A DNA stretch of 37,367 nt from Leuconostoc mesenteroides subsp. mesenteroides ATCC 8293. Its GTDB lineage: Bacteria > Bacillota > Bacilli > Lactobacillales > Lactobacillaceae. The notes below the pieces were generated by a model, which ran no database searches, had not been told where the DNA came from, and was given only the letters and a program-made list of their open reading frames with translations. The DNA is taken from contig NC_008496.1 of assembly GCF_000014445.1 (NCBI RefSeq), positions 1-37,367 on the forward strand, read 5' to 3'. Positions 7,334-14,939 of this stretch are shown in pieces (position 1 is the first letter of the stretch; each line of letters starts with the position of its first letter). Both the position numbers and the translations under genes were made by a program.

Positions 7334-7921
7334 TTACCCAAAATCAATTTGATCTAACATTGTTTCGCGACTTGCTTGATCCAGGCCAAGATAAGTAAGC
7401 GTCATAGCCTCACTTGAATGATTCAGTAAGTGCATGACTAAACCAATATTGTAGTTTGACTGTGTATAGACGCGGTAAGCGCCTGTTTTACGCATGGTGT
7501 GTGTGCCTAGATAGTTGATACCTAATAGATCACCAACACGTGACATGACCTTATAAAACTGCTTCTCAGTGATATGCCGGTCTGGATGGGCCGTTGAAGG
7601 AAATAACCAGTCCGAATTGATATTCTGTTGGACTAGCCAATCATGATATTGCAACAAGTCTTGTTGCACGGGCTTTAAATATAGTGTATTTGCTTTACCG
7701 GTCTTTTTATCATGAATAAAGGCCGTGTGTTTAACAGAGCCATCTGGATTATAGACATCGGATTTCTTTAACGTCATCACATCACTCACCCGCAGCAGGG
7801 TGGCTTTGCCAACTTGAAAGATGGTGTAGTTACGGCGACCTGCCCGAAAACTATCTAGTAAGGTGTCTTGCACCATTTTTAAGACGTTAGAGTCTTTGAT
7901 TGGGAGTACGATTTGTTGCAT
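7334..7921 (-). CDS. Tyrosine recombinase (integrase), catalytic-domain-only
   Basis: A 195-residue phage-integrase-family recombinase without the N-terminal core-binding domain. Catalytic residues: R44 (TLLRVSD), K72/K73 (DKKTGK), H141 and R144 (GTHTMRKTGAY), H168 (LLNHSS) and nucleophile Y177 (LTYLGL). Stand-alone short integrases of this type are common on lactobacillus plasmids and may resolve multimers or mediate cassette exchange. Remnants of the same gene lie at 1654-1773 (C-terminus) and near 14901-14924 (a 24-bp piece of the N-terminal coding region), so the locus has been a recombination hot spot. Confidence 0.85.
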   Translation of the reverse strand: MQQIVLPIKDSNVLKMVQDTLLDSFRAGRRNYTIFQVGKATLLRVSDVMTLKKSDVYNPDGSVKHTAFIHDKKTGKANTLYLKPVQQDLLQYHDWLVQQNINSDWLFPSTAHPDRHITEKQFYKVMSRVGDLLGINYLGTHTMRKTGAYRVYTQSNYNIGLVMHLLNHSSEAMTLTYLGLDQASRETMLDQIDFG

Positions 7922-7954
7922 ATCTATTTAACCTCAATAATAGAACAGTCCTTG

Positions 7955-8135
7955 CCTATAATTGGTTCACTTTTGTCTAGTATAACCTATTCCGAACGAA
8001 TTAAAATCGAAACCTTTTGTGAACTAGGGCTGTCCAATATCCAAATGGGCGTTCGGCTGAACCGATCACCGTCAACAATTTCTTATGAATTATCTCGATG
8101 TCAACCTTATCAGGCTGAATTAGCACAAACAACAG
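7955..8135 (+). pseudogene. IS30-family transposase N-terminal fragment
   Basis: The plus strand encodes ITYSERIKIETFCELGLSNI followed by QMGVRLNRSPSTISYELSRC and QPYQAELAQ, the HTH_38 DNA-binding domain of IS30-family transposases. No DDE core follows: at about 8130 the sequence changes into the antisense of a membrane-protein gene. It is a 5' fragment left by a partial IS30 insertion or deletion. Confidence 0.75.
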
Positions 8136-8375
8136 GATCAGCAACACAAACAACGTCCCACTGATAATGATCAACCAGTGGATATTGCTACCTAAAATTG
8201 TAATCGCCAGCATGGTTAAAAACGAATAGAAAAATAGCGAAAACCAAATACCGTTACCTAGGCGAACCTTATCGCGATGATAACGCCAACCAAAAATGGT
8301 TCCAAATATGAGTGGTACTAACCAGCCCCAGTAAAACATTGCTGGAACTGGAACCCAAACCGCTGCGTCATTCAC
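8125..8375 (-). pseudogene. N-terminal part of a multi-pass membrane protein cut by IS30 debris
   Basis: GTG at 8375, with GGGGGT upstream, begins MNDAAVWVPVPAMFYWGWLV, followed by helices with WFSLFFYSFLTMLAITILG and WLIIISGTLFVLLILLFVLI. The native sequence ends near residue 80; the rest of the open frame (PDKVDIEI... to KRFRF) is just the complement of the IS30 fragment. The layout of three N-terminal helices suggests a YdcF-like or similar integral protein, but I cannot confirm this. It lies 75 nt downstream of fetB on the same strand. Confidence 0.5.
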
Positions 8376-8450
8376 ATCAATACCCCCGCATTAAGTTTTA
8401 TTTCAGCTTCCATCATAAAGGACTCCCCGCGGGACTGCAATCAGGAGTCA

Positions 8451-9206
8451 TTACTTCAACTGTTTTTGTTCATTATAGAAATTACGGTAAGCTAAATAGC
8501 ACGCAATGATTGACCCCAAACTAGTCGCTGATAAGAGCATGAACGTGACCATAATTTGATACCTAATGGCCCGTACTGGATCGACCCCTGCAAAGATCAA
8601 ACCGGACATCATCCCTGGCAGACTGACTAGACCCACAGTCTTTGCCGAATCAATGGTTGGTGACATCCCCGTACGAATCGCCTCACGCACGATGGCAATC
8701 GAAGCATCAAGTAGACCAGCCCCTAACGCCAACCGTTCAAGCACACCTTGCCGCTGGTCATGAAACTGACTATTGAGGCTGCGATAAGCCAGCCCAATTG
8801 CGACCATTGAATTCGACGCAATCATACCAGAAATGGGAATCATTTGCGATGGCACAAACTTAATCGCACCAGATAGCACGAGGACGCCGAGTGTTACCCC
8901 CGTACTAACAAAAATGGCTAATAACGAAATGGCTAATGCATGGTCAATCCCCGGCCCCCGTTTTTTCGCATTCCAAGCCGCATTGAAGATAATGAAGCCT
9001 ATCATCGCCAGCGTTAGCCACAAATTGTTGACTCGGAAAATATACTTTAGCAAGTAACCCACGATAAATAGTTGTACAACAGCCCGCACGACACCAATGA
9101 CGATGTCCCTATCCAAGCCAAGTTTCTGCCACAAACTAATTCCTAACGCGACGAGCACTAACATTGCCGCCAAAAATAGCGACGTATTATTAACTGCTAA
9201 ATTCAT
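8451..9206 (-). CDS. fetB: FetB-like ABC permease (iron export)
   Basis: A 251-residue permease of the YbbM/FetB family with about seven membrane helices. Visible family stretches include VVRAVVQLFIVGYLL, NAAWNAKKRG, ISGMIASNSMVAIGLAYRSL, and REAIRTGMSPTIDSAKTVGL followed by SLPGMMSGLIFAG. With FetA it should form an exporter that lowers cytosolic iron and helps against peroxide. Its ATG overlaps the fetA stop by 4 nt, so translation is coupled. Confidence 0.88.
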   Translation of the reverse strand: MNLAVNNTSLFLAAMLVLVALGISLWQKLGLDRDIVIGVVRAVVQLFIVGYLLKYIFRVNNLWLTLAMIGFIIFNAAWNAKKRGPGIDHALAISLLAIFVSTGVTLGVLVLSGAIKFVPSQMIPISGMIASNSMVAIGLAYRSLNSQFHDQRQGVLERLALGAGLLDASIAIVREAIRTGMSPTIDSAKTVGLVSLPGMMSGLIFAGVDPVRAIRYQIMVTFMLLSATSLGSIIACYLAYRNFYNEQKQLK

Positions 9207-9853
9207 GCGTGTACCTCCAATCTGCCAGCAACCACTTTCGCTAATTGATCTGCCGCAGCAATCTCTGTCGCGTCATGAGTAATCATGATCGTTGTCACGT
9301 GATCCTGCTCATTTAACTGTCGTAACCAGGCGTGCACGATTTGCTTATTATTTTCATCCAAACCAGCTGTCACCTCATCTAATAACAACACTTTTGGTAA
9401 GAATAAGATGTTGCGAATCAGCGCGACCCGCTGCCGTTCACCACCGGAAAGCTCGATAATCGGCTGATGCAGGGTTCGTTCGGACAGCCCAACATTATTT
9501 AACGCCGTTACCACTCGTTGCGTATCCATGACTTGCTTACGAATTTGGTACGGGAAAGCTAAGTTATCTGCCACCGTCTCACCAAATAACGTCGGTTGTT
9601 GGAAACAATATGAGACTTGCCGCCGATACATGATTGGGTCGTAACTTTCAAGCGGCTGCCCATCAAAAATCAAGGTCCCACTTGTTTTAGAAATCATGGC
9701 CGCAATGATCCGTAATAACGTACTTTTCCCACCACCGGATGGTCCCGTCAATGTAATATGAGCCCCAGCTGGAATCTGCCAATCAACATCATGTAAAATA
9801 TGTTGATCAGCGATTTGATAATTAACTTTTTCTAAACTAATCAATGAATTCAT
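9203..9853 (-). CDS. fetA: FetA-like ABC ATP-binding protein (iron export)
   Basis: A 216-residue ABC ATPase with Walker A GPSGGGKST (37-45), Q-loop near FQQPTLFG, signature LSGGERQ (135-141), Walker B VLLLDE (155-160), D-loop AGLD and an H in ITHDATE. It powers the FetB permease. A strong GGGGGTGGG site precedes the ATG, and its start overlaps the stop of the upstream short ORF by 4 nt (ATGA), so the three are one transcription unit running leftward. Confidence 0.9.
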   Translation of the reverse strand: MNSLISLEKVNYQIADQHILHDVDWQIPAGAHITLTGPSGGGKSTLLRIIAAMISKTSGTLIFDGQPLESYDPIMYRRQVSYCFQQPTLFGETVADNLAFPYQIRKQVMDTQRVVTALNNVGLSERTLHQPIIELSGGERQRVALIRNILFLPKVLLLDEVTAGLDENNKQIVHAWLRQLNEQDHVTTIMITHDATEIAAADQLAKVVAGRLEVHA

Positions 9854-10089
9854 ATGCCCACCCCCGATCGCACAATGATCGGCGCCGACAACAGCCGGAT
9901 GAAAAAGTGCTCAGAAGTCAATAAATTGGACTTATCTGTTTGATGTATTAATACACGAACCTGTGTAGCCATTGGCAAAGCCATATGAATCATACCTGAG
10001 TCAAAGTGTTCCGTATAACTACGGAGGAGTTCTAATTGAACTTTTAATTTATCATTATTTTCCTTGATCGATCGTTTTTGTCTAGACAT
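9850..10089 (-). pseudogene. Truncated conserved hypothetical protein at the head of the fetAB unit
   Basis: The first 54 residues (MSRQKRSIKENNDKLKVQLE to VRVLIHQTDKSN) look like genuine coding sequence with AGGAG 6 nt before ATG. At residue 55 the sequence runs into a 24-bp IS-B terminus (9908-9931), so the remaining 25 residues are read-through of IS and junction DNA. The resulting 79-residue frame still ends in the ATGA overlap with fetA and may serve mainly to couple translation. I do not recognise a function. Confidence 0.55.
9908..9931 (-). mobile_element. Solo IS-B terminal repeat
   Basis: TGCTCAGAAGTCAATAAATT followed by GGAC is identical to the right terminus of IS-B (compare 16084 and the complement at 35256), with no transposase attached. 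It marks an old IS-B-mediated deletion that fused the hypothetical gene to fetA. Confidence 0.75.
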
Positions 10090-10130
10090 ACGTTTTCTCC
10101 TATATAGGGAGTATTATATCATTTTATAAA

Positions 10131-10176
10131 AAAACAACTCCCGTTATCTAACTATTAGATAATGGGGGCTGTTTTA
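10131..10176. terminator. Bidirectional terminator upstream of the fetAB unit
   Basis: CCCGTTATCTAA pairs with TTAGATAATGGG around a 3-nt loop; runs of A before and U after serve both strands. Confidence 0.75.
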
Positions 10177-10194
10177 ATAGTCTTTCCTAGGGGT

Positions 10195-10311
10195 CATTAT
10201 ATAATTATAGCCCCTAAATTAAGGAATGTTTTAGTGACTACCTAGGATCATAGTTAACTCATAGCAAAACTCCTGGTATTTTACTTAGAAGTCAATAAAT
10301 TAATTGGACTG
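10195..10311. repeat. Direct repeat copy 1 flanking arsC
   Basis: About 117 bp, matching 10887-11004 with only a few differences. It ends in an IS-B-like terminus (CTTAGAAGTCAATAAATTAA plus TTGGACTG). The pair encloses the arsenate reductase gene. Confidence 0.85.
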
Positions 10312-10342
10312 TTTTGCTGCGGCACTATATGGCGTTTTTTTA

Positions 10343-10759
10343 TTAATGAACGTAGTTATTCAAACTTGTAACTAATTTTTTAATTTCGTCACGAACCTTA
10401 CGGAATTCTTGTAGTTGTTCTTCTAAAGTTCCTGTGGCTTGCGCTGGGTCAGATAAAGGCCAGTGTAAACTCTTGGTTTGAGGGGGAAGCATAGGACATT
10501 TATCCTTGGCATCACCACATAAAGTAATAACTAAATCTGAAGTGTTCAAATAATTTAGATCAATTAATTTAGAGTAGTGGCTACTAATATCTACTCCATC
10601 TTCAGCCATAACTTTAACAGCATTTAGATTTAACCCATGAGTTTCAATCCCTGCACTCTCGATTTGAAACTCATTTGCCGGCAATATTTTTTTTGCATAT
10701 CCTTCAGCCATTTGACTGCGACAAGAATTTCCTGTACATAAAAAATAAATTTTTTTCAT
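10343..10759 (-). CDS. arsC: Arsenate reductase, LMW-phosphatase (thioredoxin-coupled) type
   Basis: A 138-residue protein of the low-molecular-weight phosphatase fold. The P-loop CTGNSCRS gives C8 and R14, and two more Cys sit at C81 (TLCGDA) and C88 (DKCP). This three-Cys relay matches thioredoxin-dependent ArsC of the S. aureus pI258 type, which reduces arsenate to arsenite. AGGTGG precedes the ATG. No arsR or arsenite pump is next to it, so export would depend on a chromosomal pump. The thioredoxin at 35367 could be its electron donor; that is speculation. The gene sits between two direct repeats and may be a mobile cassette. Confidence 0.9.
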   Translation of the reverse strand: MKKIYFLCTGNSCRSQMAEGYAKKILPANEFQIESAGIETHGLNLNAVKVMAEDGVDISSHYSKLIDLNYLNTSDLVITLCGDAKDKCPMLPPQTKSLHWPLSDPAQATGTLEEQLQEFRKVRDEIKKLVTSLNNYVH

Positions 10760-10886
10760 TCTAAACCACCTATAATTTTAATTTGTATAACAACATGATA
10801 CACCATAAACTTAAATGCAATGCTTCCATCAACATAGGTGTATAAGTATCAAGGTCTTCTATGTACTTTGTGGCGCTTTAAAGTGC

Positions 10887-11004
10887 CATTATTATAATTA
10901 TAGACCCTGAATTAAGGAATGTTTTAGTGACCACCTAGGATCATAGTTAACTCATAGCAAAACTCCTGGTATTTTACTTAGAAGTCAATAAATTAATTGG
11001 ACTG
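10887..11004. repeat. Direct repeat copy 2 flanking arsC
   Basis: Second copy of the repeat at 10195-10311, same orientation. Recombination between the copies would delete arsC and leave one repeat. Confidence 0.85.
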
Positions 11005-11055
11005 CTTTATGGTGGTAAGTTATGACTTATTTTAACACCTTTAATTATAAGGCAC

Positions 11056-11095
11056 AAAAAAAAAGCGACACAATTGTTAAGATATGTCACCTTTT
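11056..11095 (-). terminator. Terminator for the leftward DUF3800 unit
   Basis: On the minus strand GGTGACA pairs with TGTGTCGC (one bulge) and is followed by nine T. It lies about 115 nt past the stop of the DUF3800-like gene. Confidence 0.6.
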
Positions 11096-11210
11096 AATGC
11101 ACATTATCTTGTATCGCAAATTAAATTTAATATAATTTCTTACCGTCCTTAAGTTGATATGTTCTGGATCTTTTATAGTCAGTAATAAGCGAGTATCTGA
11201 ATTATTCTAG

Positions 11211-12308
11211 TTAAAATTTATAAGTTAAGAAATCGGAAACTTTATTTTCAAACGTATTACTCCCAGAACCAATTTTGAAACCCTGACTTTCAGATAGTGA
11301 ATTGTTCATAACTTGTTGTAATTTTCGAATGTTTGTTTCTTGATTGCTAGATAAACTGTTTAAAATATCTGAAATTTTCGATTCCGAATTTTTTTCAAGG
11401 AAACTCATCCAATGTCTTAAAATGCCAACTGTTAAATCAGATAATTGTAATAATCGAGAATGTTTAGAATCATCAAAAATATAGTCTACTAGTTTGTCAT
11501 TTACATAAATAGGGTTATTCGCTAAAAATGGCTCAATATTATATTCATGATCAAATTTGTGATGAGAATTTGGAAAAGAATAAATACTCTGTGCGTATAG
11601 ATCAGAGTAGTTATCTATCAATTCACCCTCGACATTATTTTCTAAAAGAGGAAGTTTGGACCTAATTGCTGATTTTAAGATCTGTCGTAAATACTCTAAA
11701 CAAAAATCATCTCCGTATGGGGTAATTTCATTTATCTTTTCTATAATTTTATTTATTAGTAATTTAGGGTTGTTAACATTTGGATAGCCTAATAAAACGA
11801 AAAGGTTTGTAAAATATTCTTTATCAGTTTTCATAATTTGATACAAACAATCTTTTAGGTCACGATTAAATTCTATGCCGAGAAGCATTGAATTGGGTAA
11901 AGAGTCAACAATAGAGAAATAAAAATTATCTACATAATTATAGTGGATAAAAACATTGTCATTTTCATAAAGCCAATTCAAAAAAACTTTTACTCTTTTT
12001 TTATCCATTAACTCAATAAAATTATTGGCACCATTCTTGATATGCTTAAACTTTATTTCTTGAGCATTTGCTTGCATACCAAATTTTGAGAAGAGGCTAT
12101 CAACACCTTCAACAATGTCATGCGAGTCGGTTTTTATGCCAATTCCTCCAAGTATGAAATAGGCATGTTCGTCAGCATTAAAACCTTTATCGTCTACTTT
12201 AAAAGATCTAAAGTTATTTGTTTCATCATAATACAGATGAAACTGGTTATCTGTTCCGGTAACTTTCAATTCGTTTTTAACATGTTTGTAGAATTCAGTG
12301 TAATCCAT
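11211..12308 (-). CDS. DUF3800-like protein
   Basis: 365 residues. The N-terminal FHLYYDETNNFR and the C-terminal DDSKHSRLLQLSDLTVGILR are the two conserved acidic signatures of DUF3800 proteins, which have an RNase H-like fold: an early (I/Y)DE and a late DSK....LQ(L)(A/S)DL. The middle (about 60-270) is family-specific. Such proteins are scattered on mobile elements and some sit in defence islands; their biochemistry is largely unknown. The ATG is preceded by a modest AGGGATAG. The gene is 53 nt downstream of the membrane protein gene on the same strand, so they form a two-gene unit. No catalytic activity can be claimed from sequence alone. Confidence 0.7.
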   Translation of the reverse strand: MDYTEFYKHVKNELKVTGTDNQFHLYYDETNNFRSFKVDDKGFNADEHAYFILGGIGIKTDSHDIVEGVDSLFSKFGMQANAQEIKFKHIKNGANNFIELMDKKRVKVFLNWLYENDNVFIHYNYVDNFYFSIVDSLPNSMLLGIEFNRDLKDCLYQIMKTDKEYFTNLFVLLGYPNVNNPKLLINKIIEKINEITPYGDDFCLEYLRQILKSAIRSKLPLLENNVEGELIDNYSDLYAQSIYSFPNSHHKFDHEYNIEPFLANNPIYVNDKLVDYIFDDSKHSRLLQLSDLTVGILRHWMSFLEKNSESKISDILNSLSSNQETNIRKLQQVMNNSLSESQGFKIGSGSNTFENKVSDFLTYKF

Positions 12309-12361
12309 CTATTAATGCTATCCCTTTTTTTAAATATTAGTTGTATTTTACCCTTAACTTG

Positions 12362-13033
12362 TTAGTTATTGTACTTTAATTTAGCTTGTAGCACTTTATT
12401 ACAATCGTCAATATTTAGATCCTGACCAATAGGGTCATCAAAAATAATTTTAACAGCAAACATTCTTGTTTTACCAGTAACCGTTTCATAAACAAAATAT
12501 ACATAAAATGCTTTCTTATTAGTAAACTTTGTAAGTGCCTTAATATTACTGTATAGCTTATTTTTTATTGAATTTAAAAAATTTTTTTTATTGATTATAA
12601 TTTCTCTCATTTCATGGCTCTTAACAGCAAAAAAATCAGATTGTTTTATTTCTTCGTTATTCTGAATATTTACCATTTGATGAAAAGGGAATAAAAGCTG
12701 TTTATTATGTCCAAATTTTTTATTTTTCAAATTCCATTTAATTACTTTTTTCCGTAGTAAGTTTGGCTTTTTTGCAGTGACTATTATTCCATTAAATCGT
12801 GAAGTTTCTGTTACTAAACTGTCGTTGTAAACAGTAATAACTGTATTACATGGGTGGGTTACTGATGAATAATCAAATCTTTGTCGTAATTTATTATGAT
12901 TATTCCTAGCCAAACCTATGATGGCTATAAAAAAAGATAACCAGCTAACAGGTATATTAATTAATCCCCATGATACTATCCCTGATGTAAACTTGTAAAT
13001 TTGGTATATGGATTCACTTAGTATTTTAAGCAT
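12362..13033 (-). CDS. Unknown membrane-anchored protein, partner of the DUF3800 gene
   Basis: 223 residues with one clear hydrophobic helix near residues 20-42 (IVSWGLINIPVSWLSFFIAI), then a Lys/Asn-rich soluble part of about 175 residues, probably cytoplasmic because basic residues follow the helix. I do not recognise a family. AAAAGGAAAA precedes the ATG. It is very AT-rich, and it is transcribed divergently from the SOS-controlled YolD-like gene across a 100-bp gap. The tight pairing with a DUF3800 protein suggests one functional module with a membrane component. Confidence 0.65.
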   Translation of the reverse strand: MLKILSESIYQIYKFTSGIVSWGLINIPVSWLSFFIAIIGLARNNHNKLRQRFDYSSVTHPCNTVITVYNDSLVTETSRFNGIIVTAKKPNLLRKKVIKWNLKNKKFGHNKQLLFPFHQMVNIQNNEEIKQSDFFAVKSHEMREIIINKKNFLNSIKNKLYSNIKALTKFTNKKAFYVYFVYETVTGKTRMFAVKIIFDDPIGQDLNIDDCNKVLQAKLKYNN

Positions 13034-13105
13034 AACAAAATTTTCCTTTTAGTCTATATTTTTGAACTACATATATAATATAACAAAAGTTTAAAATCGA
13101 GCCGC

Positions 13106-13134
13106 TTGCATAAGGGAACTAACGTTCGTATAAT
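13106..13134 (+). promoter_or_regulatory. SOS promoter with LexA box
   Basis: TTGCAT (13106-13111), a 17-nt spacer and TATAAT (13129-13134) form a strong sigma-A promoter. The spacer holds GGAACTAACGTTCG (13115-13128), which matches the Gram-positive LexA box CGAAC-N4-GTTCG except for its first base. DNA damage should induce it. Confidence 0.75.
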
Positions 13135-13154
13135 TGAGGAATAAAAAATTTGAA

Positions 13155-13533
13155 ATGAGAAATGAAATGGATCAAGATTTTAGCGCTTTAATCAATAATT
13201 ACTTTCAGTATGATTATAGAGATAGGGGCATTAAAAAGTGGCGTGGCTTCTTTTTAAGCGACCATACTTCTGCATTAAGGAAAATGGATCAGGAAAATGT
13301 ATATAGTGAAAAAAAGTTACCCAAAATGACTACGGATAAAATATTTCATAATGCAATGCACGCATTAGCAAATTATTATACTGTGACTATTCAATTAGAT
13401 GAAACTAACTTCAATCATGAAACCAAAAAAAAATATATCTGGGTTCATTGAAAACATGTCGGATAATTATATTTATATTGAAAATAGAAAACTAGCCGTT
13501 CAGGATATTAGAGCATTAATCATCAATAGGTAA
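13155..13533 (+). pseudogene. YolD-like SOS protein, frameshifted in a poly-A tract
   Basis: YolD-like proteins are small partners encoded beside UmuC-type polymerases. The N-terminal part has DRGIKKWRGFFLSDHTSAL, the family hallmark. The frame reaches ...HETKKKYIWVH and stops at 13451. Dropping one frame in the A9 run near 13427 restores the expected C-terminus: YISGFIENMSDNYIYIENRK and LAVQDIRALIINR, with TAA at 13531-13533. The frameshift is either a real homopolymer slip or a sequencing error. ATG 13155 or 13167 is the likely start because transcription begins after the TATAAT at 13134. No umuC follows, so its usual partner is lost; a type I toxin occupies that place. Confidence 0.75.
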
Positions 13534-13656
13534 ATCACGCTTTATCCTGTATAATAGTTCAAGTAGAGAAGTTAAGGCGGTGGCTATTTCCTTAAGGGGG
13601 GTGGTGCTTATGGTGTAAAAACTATAAACTCACATTCTAGGAAAGGAGTAGCCCAA

Positions 13657-13761
13657 GTGTCCGTATCGGACGCTTTACAGCTTATGCTAATGTTTGGTAC
13701 TTTCATAGTTACCTTACTAGCATTAGTTGTTGAGTTGATTAAAAACCAACAAAAAAAATAA
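13657..13761 (+). CDS. Fst-like / holin-like type I toxin
   Basis: A 34-residue peptide starting at GTG with GAAAGGAG 8 nt upstream. It reads SVSDALQLMLMFGTFIVTLL then ALVVELIKNQQKK: one transmembrane helix followed by a short basic tail, the typical form of Fst/Ldr-type toxins that depolarise the membrane. A long leader (from about 13560, after TATAAT at 13549) contains TAAGGCGGTG, complementary to ACCGCCTTA just after the stop, so the mRNA ends can pair as in known fst systems. The gene is too short for most ORF callers. Its convergent antisense RNA is annotated separately. Confidence 0.8.
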   Translation: MSVSDALQLMLMFGTFIVTLLALVVELIKNQQKK

Positions 13762-13868
13762 CCGCCTTAGCTCTGCCAAGCTAGCGGTTATTTAATCGTT
13801 TTAAGTTTGCCACCGTCTTATACGGCTCTATAATGGGAAGTCTTGTTAGCGCAAGGCTTCCTTTTTCT
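13757..13868 (-). ncRNA. Convergent antisense RNA (antitoxin) of the Fst-like toxin
   Basis: On the minus strand an extended -10 (TGtTATAAT, 13875-13880) with TTCTCA 17 nt upstream predicts a start near 13868. The RNA would run left into the toxin terminator, overlapping the toxin mRNA 3' end. It contains an internal hairpin GGAAGCCTTG/CAAGACTTCC. This is the RNAI/RNAII layout of pAD1 par. Ends are estimates. Confidence 0.55.
13761..13793. terminator. Shared bidirectional terminator of the toxin-antitoxin pair
   Basis: AACCGCCTTAGCT pairs with AGCTAGCGGTT around a short loop, with A-rich and U-rich flanks for both strands. Confidence 0.7.
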
Positions 13869-13987
13869 GTATTCATTATAACATGCCTAGCCAAAATTGA
13901 GAAACAAAGTATTTATGCGCCTCTATATAGCAACGCTTAGCCATTCAATTTAGCCTTACATTTCAAGGGCTATTATATTATCTAAAT

Positions 13988-14034
13988 AAAAAAAGCCTCT
14001 AACAAGCCAAGTTGATTTGTTAGAGGCTTTTTTT
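13988..14034. terminator. Strong bidirectional terminator
   Basis: AAAAAAAGCCTCTAACAA pairs perfectly with TTGTTAGAGGCTTTTTTT; it serves the leftward XRE gene and any rightward transcript. Confidence 0.85.
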
Positions 14035-14091
14035 ATAGTATTTAACAGAGACAATTGATAGTTATAGCCCCTTAACTCAATCATTTCTGAA

Positions 14092-14706
14092 TTATTCAGC
14101 ATTTCTATTTTTTGTGGGCCAAATGGGTTTAGTCATAATTATTATGACAACTCCAACTATCATAGTAACGAAGTAAATAATTTTTTGTGGATAGTTTACG
14201 ATCAACCAAGAAGAGCCAATTATTATTGATAAGCCTAAAACAATGAACAGTGCTATGAAGCTATATCGAATTATTGGCGATATAGAATCAAAAGGATTTT
14301 TATTATCAGTAGGCTCTATCATATATCCAAAAATGAAGCCAACAAATAACCAAGTTGAAAAAACAATGGTACGAAGTGGGGTTTGAATATTTAAAAACCA
14401 CACCATTGCTAACATACCGGTTAACATCGAATATAAACTCACCACGATAGACATTACATTATCACGAAAAACTTTATGACTATCTTTGATTAGTTTATTC
14501 TCTAACTGAATATTACCAGTAATTAGTTCATCCAGTGTTACGTCTAAGACTTTAGATATTTTAATAATCAATTCAATATCCGGTAAATTTCTTTCATTTT
14601 CCCAGTTTGAAATAGTTTTAGGGGAAACATTTAATTTTCTAGCTAATTGTGTCTGTGATAACTCATGTAGCAAACGTAATTCTTTTAAACTCTTTGAAAA
14701 GGTCAT
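14092..14706 (-). CDS. XRE-family regulator with membrane domain
   Basis: 204 residues. Residues 1-65 are a Cro/C1-type HTH (LSQTQLARKLNVSPKTISNW, then ENERNLPDIELIIKIS and the VTLDELITG end). After a short linker come about four membrane helices (roughly 85-105, 112-130, 148-168, 175-195). HTH-TM proteins of this kind are common in lactic acid bacteria and usually sense envelope signals or regulate neighbouring genes. GGAGG lies before the ATG. No obvious target gene is adjacent; the 600-bp region to its right is non-coding. Confidence 0.8.
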   Translation of the reverse strand: MTFSKSLKELRLLHELSQTQLARKLNVSPKTISNWENERNLPDIELIIKISKVLDVTLDELITGNIQLENKLIKDSHKVFRDNVMSIVVSLYSMLTGMLAMVWFLNIQTPLRTIVFSTWLFVGFIFGYMIEPTDNKNPFDSISPIIRYSFIALFIVLGLSIIIGSSWLIVNYPQKIIYFVTMIVGVVIIIMTKPIWPTKNRNAE

Positions 14707-14900
14707 AACATACCTCCGTATTTTCTTTTTCTATTAGTATGAATAAAACTATAGCCAATTATCAAGCATTTTAACTAAAAAAGTATCTCGTTATTCGAGA
14801 GAGGTACGATTTTTGTGAATTTATGTAGCTCACAAAAAACAAATACCTAATTTTATACTTGGTATCCGTTTTTTTTTACTGTATAGTTTTAAAAAGCAAC

Positions 14901-14924
14901 ATTTTTAAGACGTTAGAGTCTTTT
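14901..14924. repeat. 24-bp remnant of integrase N-terminal coding sequence
   Basis: ATTTTTAAGACGTTAGAGTC plus TTT is identical to 7874-7897 inside the tyrosine recombinase gene, in the same orientation. It is a third footprint of that integrase. Confidence 0.7.
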
Positions 14925-14939
14925 ATGGGGGGCGCTGAT

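Noticed and set aside
8001..8124. The extended C-terminus of the minus-strand membrane frame (PDKVDIEI... KRFRF)
   Set aside because: It is the complement of the IS30 HTH coding sequence, not part of the membrane protein.
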